A DNA stretch of 64,000 nucleotides. Source: Cristatella mucedo (taxonomy: Eukaryota; Bryozoa; Phylactolaemata; Cristatellidae). Under the pieces are notes generated by a model that saw nothing but the letters and a program-made list of their open reading frames with translations, made no database searches and was not told where the DNA came from. The position numbers and the translations under genes are program-made. Numbering within the stretch: the stretch's first letter is position 1; every line of letters begins with the position of its first letter. Below are positions 44,761 to 55,107 of the stretch, piece by piece. The DNA lies in NCBI GenBank assembly GCA_009760855.2, contig WPIO01000293.1:1-64000 (forward strand), read 5' to 3'.

Positions 44761-47034
44761 CTGGTTTTGAATGAGTAAAAACTTATAAACTTAAGTTTGG
44801 AGGCTAGTTCCTACTTGAAGTGATATTCAGTTGGTATGTACTGCGATGAATAGTTGCTTATATTTATTGTAGGGTCATCACAGGTCGCATCAGTAAATCT
44901 GCTACTGATACTTGGCAGTGGATATTCGCACTGGCGAGCTGTCACGTTCCTTAAAACATAAACTTGCAACTGAAAAATATTCTTTTAGACATGAAATGTT
45001 TCTTTTCACTAAAGGTTCGGCTGCCCCTTTCTCAAGATCCATAAAAAGCTGTTTCACATTTATCCTGCTCGATTAGAAGTCATAATCGCACACAGCCTTT
45101 CCTGTACATATCGAAAAGAATGCTGGTGCTGCAGCACCGTGCAACCGAAATTGAGTTTAACTTGTCAATAATATTTAAACGATTGAACGGATAAGGTTGT
45201 GGTTCTTTCCTGTAAAATGCTTCCCTGAATAAGAAAAGTGTTGGCAGCTTTTAGCCTGTCACTTCTGCTATACGGTTATTGAGTTCCAGCTAATATGGTG
45301 CAACATCAACACTAATCTGGAGCAGGAAGGCAACATTTTAGCTTTCTTATTTGAAAAAAAAAATTAACAGATGCTAGCCCTTCTTGATATACATGAAGTA
45401 CAAAGCGACGTCATTCCACGAAAGACTTGGGCACTCATTTAACGGTAATAATAAACACTTAGTGAAGCTCCCTCAGATCATTCTAATTCTTTCTAGGTGC
45501 ATTACATTTTCTGCAAAGGAAACACGATCGAATGGTGAGTGAAAATTGTATGCTTGATAAACAACATGAATATGAACATGAATGCTTGGGAGCAGACGAA
45601 CTAAAGCCATGGTCTATCAAGGAATTGAGGCTTTACGAGATACAAGTAAGCGATTAGAATCTGAAAATTGGGTGGTACGATGCTTAACCTGGTGGGGGAG
45701 TAGATCTGATAGGCAGGCTGAAGGCAGAAAATAAAGCGACCTGAAAATGAATACCAGAACCTCGCATGCATGAGGTGGGAGCCGTGATGGCACACTAGGT
45801 AAGGCGGTTGCTTTCACGACCTCGGGACCGAGGTCGTGGGTTCAATTCCTGCGGTGGGCGATCCTTTATCATCACTGCAAGCAGTGGTGATAGCCGTAAA
45901 GGCTCTTCTGTCGCTATATAAAAAGATGCTGTTTAATCAGCTAGGATTTTATTTATTATACTTTGGAAATTCGCGAGGCTAAAACTCTGTCGAACCGGTT
46001 CGCTCCACATGCAGCGCTCGTGCCGGTGCGTAACCACGACTACCGGGCCAGCAATAAGCCGTTGCTTTGGGTACTGCTTTTATTTTTCACTTCGCAGCAA
46101 CTCTGCAAGGTGCGGTCCTACGGTGGACAAACGCTGGGCCGAGGCAAGGGGAATACGAAGTGGGCGGAAGAGGGAGGAGCCATAAAGGGTAGCACGGCTT
46201 CCTACTGGATAAACTAGCTAATGGCACTGTGGAAGTTCAAAGGTGCATATGAGCCGGTGATGGTAAGCTGAAACTCTGGTTTAGGCTTGACCCCTGAGCC
46301 TTGGGATAGTTGGGAACAACGGCACACCAAGCCGGCTCCAGCCCTCCCTTGCTCGCAAACCCGGAACTGGGTCATTGCTGCCTCCTCAGTTTGAGCTTCT
46401 TTGGCTTAGCTCAGGCGGCCTCGAGCTGGCTGCTAGATTGAACGAAGTTGTCGGCTGGCAACCCAAGCTGCTGTCCACCAAACCTTGTCATGTAGTCGAC
46501 TCTTCCAGTTATGGTTTATTTGCTAGTGTTGCAATCCTTCTGCATAATGATCTGATTGCTAAAATACTCCTGAACAATGGAACCTGCTCCTAACTGGTCG
46601 TAATCGAGACTATTTGCTTGGCCTGATGAAACAGACAAAACATAAACAGACCAAATTCACGATGCTTCGGCTCAGAGGCTTACGATTAGAAATAACTGTG
46701 GCAGTAACTGTGTCCTCCTGGGTGCAAAGTAAGCATATTGCTGCCGGATACAGCAGGTAGCTAACTTACCCATCGGTTCGGCCATCCTGCCACGATCAGG
46801 CTAGCTGGGTCGAGCGGCTGCAAGGAAATGCTGCCGGCTCCCTCATCACAAAAGGCTGAGCTTGATGGCAGAGCCTAGATTTTGATTGGCTATGCAGTGG
46901 TAACTTCTGGAACACTGCCAAGAAAGCCCATTGGGCATCGCATCAGCTGGGTATTTCCCCAGCTGGCTCGGCCAGTCGAAGGTTAACCTGGTGGGGTGGG
47001 GGCAGAAGAGGGAGATTCCCTCACTAGCATTGCA
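44761..47034 (+). repeat. 3.4 kb composite duplicated unit, copy 2 (truncated)
   Basis: Repeats copy 1 from its opening TTTTGAATGAGTAAAAACTT to CTCACTAGCATTGC (47021-47034), after which the sequence diverges. It lacks the family B insertion (see 45459-45462), carries the same SINE1 (45779-45953) and R1 (45963-46630), and differs from copy 1 by only scattered substitutions. The very high similarity points to a recent duplication. Confidence 0.9.
45779..45953 (+). mobile_element. tRNA-derived SINE1 (in duplicated unit, copy 2)
   Basis: Orthologous to the insertion at 42770. The variable-arm stem here is ACGACCTCGGGACCGAGGTC, where copy 1 has TCGGTCCCGAGG, and the body has TTTATCATCACTGCAAGCAG. 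Confidence 0.85.
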
Positions 47035-47355
47035 AAGCAACACAGCGGTTTGATCGTTCAGTTGGTGAGACGTTTCACCATCCTGCGGGATGCTTATAAG
47101 TGCACTTTCTGCAGAGAAGAGGGAAGCACGGACTAGCCAGCAGACTTCTGGTGCATGCAGTGCCAGAGATCAGTGTGCTCAGCCTGCTAACCTGGATATA
47201 ACTGATACAACTGGAGTAACGTGACCATCGCCCTGGAAGAGATTATTAGCTGGGACGAAATGCTTGGCATGCTTTTGAAATGCTTGGAAATGCTTGGTGA
47301 CAAATAATAATAAGCTGAAATGCTGCAAGCCGAAATGCAGCAGCAGTGCTGGAGC

Positions 47356-47531
47356 AGATATAAAATGAATGGCATGTAGCCTTGGGCTCGATCGAATAAC
47401 GTCATAAATTAAATACATCGTCCTCCGATAAACAATCTCGCTATCGCTCGATTGTTTCTCGTCGTCCGATTTATTTAATGGCTGCCGTCTTTCTCTCGAG
47501 ACCCTATTCTCATGCCATTCATTTTATATCT
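47356..47531. mobile_element. Hairpin MITE with ~84 bp inverted arms
   Basis: Ends are perfect inverted repeats: AGATATAAAATGAATGGCAT at the left and its complement ATGCCATTCATTTTATATCT at the right. Similarity between the arms continues inward to the centre near 47443 (left GGCTCGATCGAATAACG and AAATTAAATACATCG; right, complemented, GTCTCGAGAGAAAGACG and CATTAAATAAATCG). About 176 bp with no coding capacity, a typical non-autonomous DNA transposon shape. A lone end-like word AATAAAATGAATGGCATGAG occurs at about 8190. The target duplication is unclear. Confidence 0.75.
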
Positions 47532-48129
47532 ACTAAGAGTTGTTTAGGTTAATGTGACTGTATAAGGATAAAAAATAGTTGCAATTAATTAAATATTTAA
47601 TTAAATAAATTTTCTGCATCTTTATATACATGTCTCAAAACATTGACAACTTTATGCGACGGGAGGGTGAAAAGTTTAGCGATCATGCAAAATGTATTAG
47701 AGAAGAGGTGGGAATTTGTACAGGTCTTCTTCCAAAATATCCTTTCTCAAAGATAGTGTAGATGCATTGATTGCAACTCGACGTTCTCCAACAGCTATAA
47801 AACTAGATAATCCTATTGCTAAGAAAACCCTTAAGATTAGAAGTGGGTGGTCTTTCGATAAAGAGTGCAGGAGGCTAATAAAGAATTCGCACAGCTTAAA
47901 CGTCTCGTTAGCTTCAAATGTCAAAGTTGTAGATTAGTATGAGAAGGTTATAATGAAAAGAAAGATTAACGGCTAGAAAAACTTCTTCATTCTCCCACTG
48001 AGGTAGGACCTGGATGACTGCAATCCAGTGCCAGTGCCATCAGTGCCAAGTTAGTGGCAGCATGGACAGTGTCAGCACCGATAAGAACATAAAGGATGAA
48101 TCGCAGGAATCCACTAAGTGCTGTCATAA
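47532..48129. other. No gene recognised
   Basis: Contains an open frame at 47716-47937 without known domain. Its end (GTCAAAGTTGTAGATTAGTA, AGACTATAATG-like) resembles words at 44395-44425 and 48845-48880, so it may hold a scrap of the duplicated unit. A family B-like word set (GTGTCAGCACCGATAAG) is at about 48070. Confidence 0.4.
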
Positions 48130-49345
48130 ATAGGTGAGCTTGCACCGGTGGGTGCACAGTAAGCTGACTGCTGGCAGGTATAGCAGGGAGCTAAGTTACC
48201 CTTAGCTTCGGCCATCCTGCCACACTCGGACTAGCTGGGCCGAGCGGATGTAAGGAATCGCTGCCGGCTCCCTCACCATATAAGGAGGCTGAGCTTGATG
48301 CCAGAACCTGGATTTTGATTGGCTACTTTGTTTATGGTGCAGTGGTAACTTCCGGAAAACTGCCAAGATAGCCCATTAGGCAATGCATCTGCTGGGTATT
48401 TCCCCAACCGGCTCATTAAAAGTAACCTGAGAGAGAGGTGGAAAAGGAATAGGGATAGTCCCTCATTAGATATACCTACAGAGCCCCAGCTGTGCTTAAA
48501 ATATCGACTTTCGGGCTGTTTGATTCCGACTGTTCTCCTTGTTAGGGAGTTTGAGGCGTTGATTAAATAAACATTGCATTTCGGCTATGTCCGGCCCACA
48601 GGGCCCACCGCTAATGTTCTCCATTCGTCGTGCCTGCTTACACTATGCCTGCTACTTGCTCATGCTACCGCCAAACTTTTATTAATGCTTTGTATTTAGT
48701 ATCTGTAAAGTGCATGGAGTGCTATTCGGTTCTCTGAGGGTACCTTGTGAAAGTATTGTTATTTTCAATCTTGGAGGCAGGAAGAATGCTTTGCCAGAAC
48801 AACACACTATCACCCACAGCAGAAGTCGCGTTAGCCTCAACGGTCGTCGTCGTTGTGGATTAGTATGAGAAGACTATAATGAAAAAGTAGATAAATATCT
48901 AGAAAAGCTTATTCAGGGAAATGCAGAGAGCCAAGTAAAGTGAGCGGTTACGTGTGTTGGAGTGGAGGACTAGTGCTAAGCAGCTGGCACCATTATGAAT
49001 TTGGCTGTGGATTTCATAAACTCACTCTTTGAGTCTTCTGATCTGAAAAAAGGTAAGCCGTGCCTACAACGCATAAGCCTAGTGTGTTCTGGGACGTGCT
49101 CCGAACGCCTCAAATTAACTTGAGCTTGTGAGCATCAGCCATTTGTAGTTCGGCCGTGGATTGAACTTACGGTAATGAGAAGAAAGGTAAAAATAGGGAG
49201 AGCGATCTCAACAGCTGTGTTTGAATGAGTACAAACCGATAAACTTGAGTTTGGAGGATAGTTCCTACTTGAAGTGATATTCATTTGATATCCAATGCGA
49301 TGAATAGTTGCTTATACTTATTGTAGGGTCATCACACGTCAACAC
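48130..49345 (+). repeat. 3.4 kb composite unit, older partial copy 3
   Basis: Aligns with 43690-44760 and then with the start of the unit: CGGCCATCCTGCCACACTCG (48210), TAGATTTTGATTGGCTA-like words, GAGTGCTATTCGGTTCTCTG (48717), GCAGAAGTCGCGTTAGCCTC (48820), GGAGAGCGATCTCAACAGCT (49195) and TTTGGAGGATAGTTCCTACT (49250). It is clearly more diverged than copies 1 and 2 and has small insertions (GAGGCTGAG.., GTTTATGGT). It runs across the unit junction, so the head-to-tail order was already present when it formed. Confidence 0.8.
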
Positions 49346-49568
49346 CATATAGCTCAAGGCAACGGCTATTATTGTTTATGCTAATTAAAATTCATCACCT
49401 GTCACTGACCACTGATAAACGACCGTCTTGCACTGAGTATAACAGTACGTTATCAGCAACAGTAAGATCACAACATCAGTGCTTTAGTCTTCTCTTGTGA
49501 AAACCTAAATCAGTTGCACCTACCATGTCCAGAAATAGGAAATTTCTACTATTAAACCTTCCACAATA

Positions 49569-49841
49569 TGTTGTGTTTGCCTGTTGTTCCTCGGACGCTT
49601 TAGGTATGCCCAGGCTTCGGTGCATGGTTGAACCATGTTTAACCATTGAAGCCTTTGACAGAAGCATGTGGCCCACTACATACGCCCTCTCCTATCTGGG
49701 GAGTGTCAGCCCCAGGCTCGTATATGTAGCCTGCTAAGGAATAAAGAAGGAGAGTCTCGTTCGCCACTCACGTTCGCCTGCTCCTGTCTTCGTGTCTTTG
49801 TGAGACTCCATTAGCACTGCAGCAGCCGGAGACAAGCTCGC
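49569..49841 (+). mobile_element. Solo LTR-like element (LTR-1), plus copy
   Basis: Homologous to the reverse complement of 62137-62461. Shared landmarks in order: TGTTGTGTTTGCCTG at the start, CAGCCCCAGGCTCGTATATG, GGAATAAAGAAGGAGAGTCT (polyadenylation-type AATAAA), TCACGTTCGCCTGCTC, GTGAGACTCC and GCAGCCGGAGACA at the end. No second LTR or internal region was found beside it. The exact 3' end and target duplication are not clear here. Confidence 0.65.
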
Positions 49842-50777
49842 ATGTTATTTACTCAATGCCTCGTATAGATTAGCCCTATGAGAAGGTTTCAATTAAATGC
49901 TCCTTACTAAAACACGGAGTAAACAAATAGTAACCATCAGGTAAGACATATGGACAATATACCTGTCTTTACAAGAAGAGAATTGGTCTTCAGACTTAAA
50001 GCCACAAAGGGCTTTCTTAAGTATGATGAAGCCTCTAAAAACATGTATATATTTACAACGTGCTAAACTGTGTTTTAACGAGAACATAAAATCTACGAAA
50101 AAAGCTATCTCTAATGTGTATTTCAGAGTTCTTATGATTTTTAAGCGTTTTAGTCTGAAATATGTGAAAAGAGCTCCTTCCGAATAGGCAATACGAGTAA
50201 CGTTGCCAGCGTACAGTTTGATGCACGGTTTCAATTGTTAGTTGGTTTTACGTAAACATTATTTTAGATTTTTCAGCACAATCACCCTCGCATCAAGTTC
50301 GGGTCATCAATTATAGAAACAACAGTAAACAAACGCTAGGAAACAATACTGAACGTATAAGCATTTTCAAGTTGTAAACCTACATTAGAAATCATGTTGT
50401 GCTAACTTAATACATATTACTGACCTCAAATTTAGCCAAAGCCTCTTAATTGAAAATATGCAGGTAACTTTCAACAGCACATCTGCGGTGACCACGATAA
50501 CGATTAGAACCAAATACTTAACGTCGGGGTACCCAAGGAATCATTAGCGGTTTTCAAGCCACTTTTATGGGTAGGTCACAAAGCACGCACATTCGTGTAG
50601 CTGTTTCTATGTCGTAGAATTTGATTAATGCAATTAATTTTTTATGCTTCGCTAATGCTTCGTTCGATCCACACAAACATTGCATCATAGAAAGCTAATG
50701 AAACAAAGCAACAGCACTCCTACCTGTAAAAAGGAACTTCAGTGAATCTAATGGTTAAACATCACTCCTTAACTTAA
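49842..50777. other. Intron-like DNA, no gene recognised
   Basis: The minus frame 49893-50234 has no recognisable domain. It lies just downstream (minus) of the LRR pseudo-exon at 50778. Confidence 0.4.
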
Positions 50778-50915
50778 CGACTGCATGCCTTCCCAGCCAG
50801 CAGGCAATTTAGTTTAGCCACAGTCTGAAACAACTAGCTTTTTCAAGGCTTGCAGCTGGAAAACTGACGGAGGAAGACTTGAGAGCTTGTTTCTACTTAT
50901 ATAAAGCCCCTCCAG
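50778..50915 (-). pseudogene. Decayed LRR repeat exon (stop codon, donor lost)
   Basis: Aligns with the 141 bp LRR exons over its whole length but is 138 bp. The minus strand has a good acceptor (GACTTTCTAG, AG at 50916-50917) and encodes LEGLYISRNKLSSLPPSVFQ, LQALKKLVVSDCG, then an in-frame TAA where relatives have Ile or Leu, then TKLPAGWEGMQS. The donor is TTAAGT where the others have GTAAGT or similar (expected GT at 50777-50776). One codon is also deleted. The stop and the missing donor make it a pseudo-exon, evidence that the right-hand gene copy is decaying. Confidence 0.85.
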
Positions 50916-50939
50916 CTAGAAAGTCCCACGGAAAAGAAC

Positions 50940-51500
50940 CACGGTCACTTTTGGACTAACATGTCCAGCTACGGTCGTCCAATGGATGACCTTGCATTGT
51001 GTATTACAAATAAATACCAGACAGAGGAAACAGCAGAAATTGTTATATCATCTGCATGTTAATCGCTTAGAAACGTTGCCTATAAAACAACCATTCGATG
51101 TCAAAAATACTTTCTTCTACATCTACAATACATGATTAATGGCAAGTGGAACATTTAAACAATCATAGACTCGCAGACAATGCGAAGCGATTGATTTCCC
51201 TAGCCTAAATGAAAGCTGAAATATCTGGAATTCAAAAAAAATGATATCACTGAAGGACACAGTTAATATAAAAACAATCAGATATAAAGTACTGTTTCAT
51301 CTCTAATGCACTGTGTACAATGTGAACACCGGTGCCATCGGTTCACGAGGTTATGGATTCATGATTCAATAACCTTGAACGAGGATAACTGGTTTTCAGG
51401 ATACCATTATTACAGCCAGCTAGTAAGTGCAGATGCTAAGAAGCCTAAGGAATTCAATTGAGGAAAGATTACCCAACGTAAAATATTAGTGACCAGTAGG
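50940..51500 (-). repeat. Intron duplication, copy 1 (with 52900-53485)
   Basis: The flank upstream of the pseudo-exon at 50778-50915 aligns for over 500 bp with the same flank of the truncated exon at 52823-52882: TACAAATAAATACCAGA, ACTTTCTTCTACATC, AATGGCAAGTGGAA, AGCTGAAATATC. Together with the exons this makes a segmental duplication about 2 kb apart. A third, partial copy of its distal 210 bp lies at about 51650-51890. Confidence 0.75.
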
Positions 51501-51649
51501 CCCCTAACTCGAGATTAAAACCCAAGCGACAGCCTAGGCAATCTGAGAGACCTTTACAAAGAAAATTAAAAGTGATGCAAATGCTGATTTAAAATAGATT
51601 TCCTATTACCATTGCAGGCACAGTTCGAGAAGGGAAAAACAAAAACAAA

Positions 51650-51890
51650 GATATAAAGTACTCTTTCATCTCACCAGCTTCTTGAATACTGTGAAGCCTG
51701 AAACTATATATACACCAGATCACAGGTTTAAGTGCCAAATGCTGTGTGGTCGTTACAAATGACCATTACAATTTTCAGGTGAAAACGCTATTTAGAGTCA
51801 GCTAGAGGAGACAGATGCTGAGAAGCCTTAAGACTCGTGGTTGAGGAGAGATCACATGACGCAAAATATTGGGTGACCTGTAGGGGCTGA
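51650..51890 (-). repeat. Third copy of the intron module
   Basis: Aligns with 51285-51500 and 53270-53490: AAAGATATAAAGTACTCTTT, the AATACTGTGAAG region, CAGATGCTGAGAAGCCTTAA, GCAAAATATTGGGTGACCTG. Shows that the module was copied more than once. Confidence 0.65.
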
Positions 51891-52064
51891 ATACGATGGT
51901 TACACCAATTAAACAATCCATAAGATATGTGACAATCTAAGGAAAAGAAAGAAAAGGCATTGACGACATTGCTGCTTCAAACTTTTTCCAGAGCATATCG
52001 TCATTATTGCTTGTTCATGGCTGCGGTACTGAATGACAATAGTAATAATAGTAATAACAATAAT

Positions 52065-52616
52065 AATAATGCACTTGCTAATGCGCCCTTTAGAGAATAC
52101 AATCTGTTTCTAGGCGCTTCACATTTGGTTCAAAGTGAAACCCGATTAAATGTTGACAAACATCATGCTTAATAAACAACATGAATAAAATGGTTAGGGT
52201 TGTCATGCATGCATGCTTCAGCATGCAAATCTGGTTAGTGGCAGCATGCATAAGCACATCAAGGACGAATCACAGGGACTCACTAAATTCTGTCCTAAAT
52301 ATGTGTATTTGTTAGTTCTTTTTAAATCAGGTCACGTCAGGGGATGTTTTGAGGCAAGTCAGGAATGAGTTCCAGGCTTTGGGAGCACACGAAAGAAATG
52401 CATGTTCTCCAAAGGATTTGAGGTTTGTATGAGGTACTGGTAAGCTGTTGGATTCCGAAAAGCAGGTGGTAAGATCCTCAGCCTGTTGTGGAAGTATATC
52501 TGAGGGAAAGGCCGAAGGCATAGAGTAAAGTTACCTAAAAGTGAGTGATAAAACCTTGTAGTCGATCCGATGTTTGACTGGAAGCCACTGCAGTTCGGCG
52601 GGAAGTGTTGTGTACT
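52065..52616 (-). mobile_element. Family B LINE, 3' fragment
   Basis: Starts with AATAACAATAATAATAATGC (reverse tail), then the 3' UTR and C-terminal codons: FLSCAPKAWNSFLTCLKTSP and SDILPQQAEDLTTCFSESNS (minus frame 52521-52327) up to PTCSG..SNIGSTTRFYHS. Inserted between the two intron-module copies. Confidence 0.75.
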
Positions 52617-52638
52617 CATTCGCATTCGTATGCGAATG
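52617..52638. repeat. Perfect short palindrome
   Basis: CATTCGCAT - TCGT - ATGCGAATG: nine-base perfect arms around a four-base loop, exactly at the 5' edge of the family B fragment. Confidence 0.8.
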
Positions 52639-52822
52639 ATACGAATTTCATCCAGTGACTTCTTCTATACAGGACCTTAAATGATTCCCAATAATTCAAC
52701 GACGTCTGTTCAGAACCTCTATGTTTAAGTAGCAGCTTTCCGTTTACCGTGACTACTTCCCTTAAGAAACACATCCAACCTAATTATCTGAAACTGTCAC
52801 AGCCTCACCGAATTATTTTATG

Positions 52823-52882
52823 AAAAACGGAGGGTGGAAGATTTGAGAGCTCCTTGTTTTCACTGATCCGGAGCTCCTCCAG
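52823..52882 (-). pseudogene. Truncated LRR repeat exon remnant
   Basis: The minus strand has an acceptor (GAATTTCTAG, AG at 52883-52884) followed by 20 LRR codons, LEELRISENKELSNLPPSVF. Homology then ends abruptly and the second LRR and donor are gone. It is the paralogue of the pseudo-exon at 50778-50915; the intron sequences next to both are also duplicated. Confidence 0.75.
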
Positions 52883-52899
52883 CTAGAAATTCACACGAG

Positions 52900-53485
52900 A
52901 AAAACCAAAGTCAATTTCGGGCTAACATGTCTAGCAATGATCGTCCGAGAGATGGCAGTGAGTAATGTATTACAAATAAATACCAGAAGCAGGACACAGA
53001 AGTCATTGTTACATCATCTTCATGTACTTCGCTTATAAATGTTCCTAGTAAAACAACCACTTAATGTTACAAATACTTTCTTCTATATCAATAATACATA
53101 AGTAATGGCAAGTGGAAAGTTTAAACAACCACAGACTCACCGGAAATGCGAAGCAATTGATTGCCCTTGGCTAAACGGAAGCTGAAATATCCTGCATTCA
53201 AAACAAATTCTCGCGATTTTACTGGAGGACACAGTTAATGAAGAAAAAAAATTCCATATAAACTGTTTAGATGTGTACTGTTTCATCTCTCCTGCACGTG
53301 AACAATGTGACGACCAGGGCCATCGGTTCACGAGGTTGTGGATTTATGTTCCAACTACTTTGAACGAGGATAACTGGTTTTCGGGTAAACGCCAATTGCA
53401 GCCAGCTAGTAAGGGCAGATGCTGAGAAGCCTAAGGACTTACAATTGAGGAAATAATACCCAACGTAAAGTATTGGGTGACCGGT
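52900..53485 (-). repeat. Intron duplication, copy 2
   Basis: Partner of 50940-51500. Matching words in the same order include TACAAATAAATACCAGA (52972), AATGGCAAGTGGAA (53105) and CCATCGGTTCACGAGGTTGT (53319), ending with GTAAAGTATTGGGTGACCGG (53465). Confidence 0.75.
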
Positions 53486-53534
53486 TGGTAATATTGCAAG
53501 CAGGATATGCAGCTCTTTAAGCAACGAGTAAATA

Positions 53535-54150
53535 AATGTTAGCATTTTAAGAGAACTGTATCTCTTTCTAGGCACTTTACAAATGCTACATGGAAATCAT
53601 TGCCAAGTGCATAGTAGCAATATCCTCAAGATGCAGGCAGAGAGGAAGCAGGTACATGGACACAAAGAATTGATCACATAGATCAGCCAAATGCTGAGTT
53701 AAACATGCGCGTTTTGAGCTTCTTCGTAAATGTCATCATGGGACGATGTGCTGAGCTTAGGTAGTGACGTCCAGGATTTAGGACCGTACCAACTAAAGGC
53801 CTGGTCGAAAAAGATTTTGAGTTACCTATGAAGTGTGACTAAACGACTCCACATACAACAAATGATCGTAAGTGGATTTTCACTTACTGGGGGAGAGGTT
53901 TTGATTGGTAGGTGGAAAACAGAGAATCGAAAGGGAGAAAATTAAGTGCCACGAACGCGAAGTCAATGCCCTGCTTGATTTGGAGCCAATGTAGGTTAGA
54001 GAGAGGTGGTGTGACATGGCATTTGCGAAGCTCGCGCTAAGCTGCAGAGTTTAGGGCTAACTGAAAGCCTTTAATTGAACAGAAGCCTTTGAAACTCACT
54101 CTCAAATGATGTCATGGCATCCCTGATGGGAAAAGATTAATATGAAGCTA
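53535..54150 (-). mobile_element. Family B-related LINE fragment (diverged subfamily)
   Basis: AGAGAACTGTATCTCTTTCT and GGCACTTTACAAATGCTACA are the reverse of the family B 3' end, but the rest (GTTTTGAGCTTCTTCG, AAAGGGAGAAAATTAAGTGC, TGATTTGGAGCCAATG) is diverged, suggesting a separate subfamily. No open frame. Confidence 0.6.
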
Positions 54151-54159
54151 AAGCACATC

Positions 54160-54450
54160 TTTTTATTACAGCATTTAGTTGGTTCTTACGATTCATCCGT
54201 TGTGTGCCAAAGCATGCTGACACTGCTGCTTCTAACAAGCCTGCTGCTTTTAACACTATCTACACGTTGACCCAGTGCATGTCTTTTCTAGGGATTTTAT
54301 GCTTTATCGTGTTGCCCATGTTACCGGCAATCATTTAGTCATGCTTTCCTTACGGCATCTGTAAAGTGCCTGGTAAAAGAGTAAGCTATCAGGGAGAATG
54401 AATTACACTTATTATTATTATTATTACACTTATTATTATTATTATTATTG
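54160..54450 (+). mobile_element. Family B-related LINE 3' end, same subfamily, plus strand
   Basis: ATTTAGTTGGTTCTTACGAT, then GCATCTGTAAAGTGCCTGG and a tail of TTATTATTATTATTACAC repeated twice. The GCATCTGTAAAGTGCCTGG form is also seen at 44245 and 48690, distinct from CAAATGTAAAGTGCCTAG of the main family. Confidence 0.65.
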
Positions 54451-54586
54451 AATAGCTGAAGGCAAAGACAATAATTAAAACCACTGAAAGCAAATGGAGC
54501 AATTAATCTCAATTTTTTGGAAGGGCACAGCTAGAATACATATAATTATTTTTAAGAATTATATAAAATGAATTATATCATCACCA

Positions 54587-54694
54587 CTTGCAGTGGCATA
54601 AATCATTGCTCCCCGCAGGATTCGAACCCACGACTTCGGAACCAAGGGCGTGAAAAGCCACTGCCTCACCTAGTGTGCCACTACTGCCCTGAAA
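54587..54694 (-). mobile_element. tRNA-derived SINE1, partial minus copy
   Basis: The minus strand reads GCAGTAGTGGCACACTAGGT, then AAGGCAGTGGC, CCCTTGGTTCCGAAGTC and GTGGGTTCGAATCC (perfect box B). The body beyond box B is short. Located about 120 bp downstream (minus) of the LRR entry exon. Confidence 0.75.
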
Positions 54695-54810
54695 TAAATA
54701 AATTCTTGCATGGTTTTTTAAACATGACAGTATATGGTGCAGTCATGGCTGACTAGGAGTAAGCAGATGCTGATGGTGACTGCTGTCTGACTGGACACAA
54801 GAGCACTTAC

Positions 54811-55043
54811 CTTTGTAAGATCAGAGGGCCCAGCTGGCAGCTCAGACAGTCCACAGCCTTGTAGAGACAGTCGTATAACATTCACAAACTGCCGAAGGTC
54901 CTGAGCAAAATTAATATCCCTGATCTTACTCAAATCCAACTCCAAACGTGATGAGGCATCCACCAGCAAGGTGTCCGGTATTCTGTCAAGTCTCTTATCA
55001 GATAGGTCAGAGGTCGCATCTTTCGGAAGATTAGCCTCCATTT
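54811..55043 (-). CDS. LRR entry exon, right gene copy
   Basis: On the minus strand the acceptor GCATTCTTGTAG (AG at 55044-55045) is followed by two bases of a split codon and 77 codons, ending at GTAAGT (GT at 54810-54809). Translation begins MEANLPKDATSDLSDKRLDR, continues IPDTLLVDASSRLELDLSKI and ends LQGCGLSELPAGPSDLTK. It is homologous to the exon at 28398-28615 (shared LS.K.L.RIP, LDLS, LS.CGL.ELP) with the same start phase and a phase-0 end. The ATG at 55041 could be taken as a start, but the good acceptor two bases before it and the shared phase argue for an internal exon. The downstream repeat exons of this copy (52823, 50778) are broken. The possible upstream partner is the CARD-like exon ending at 63719, which leaves one base of a codon, as required. 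Confidence 0.8.
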
Positions 55044-55107
55044 CTACAAGAATGCAGTTGAAGAGGTAAAAAGTATGAGTAGCTCGTCAGCTGGCTACTA
55101 GATAACA

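Noticed and set aside
54695-55041. Single-exon LRR protein starting at the ATG at 55041
   Set aside because: A strong acceptor lies two bases before the ATG, the homologous exon at 28615 has the same phase without an ATG, and the frame beyond the donor loses LRR character.
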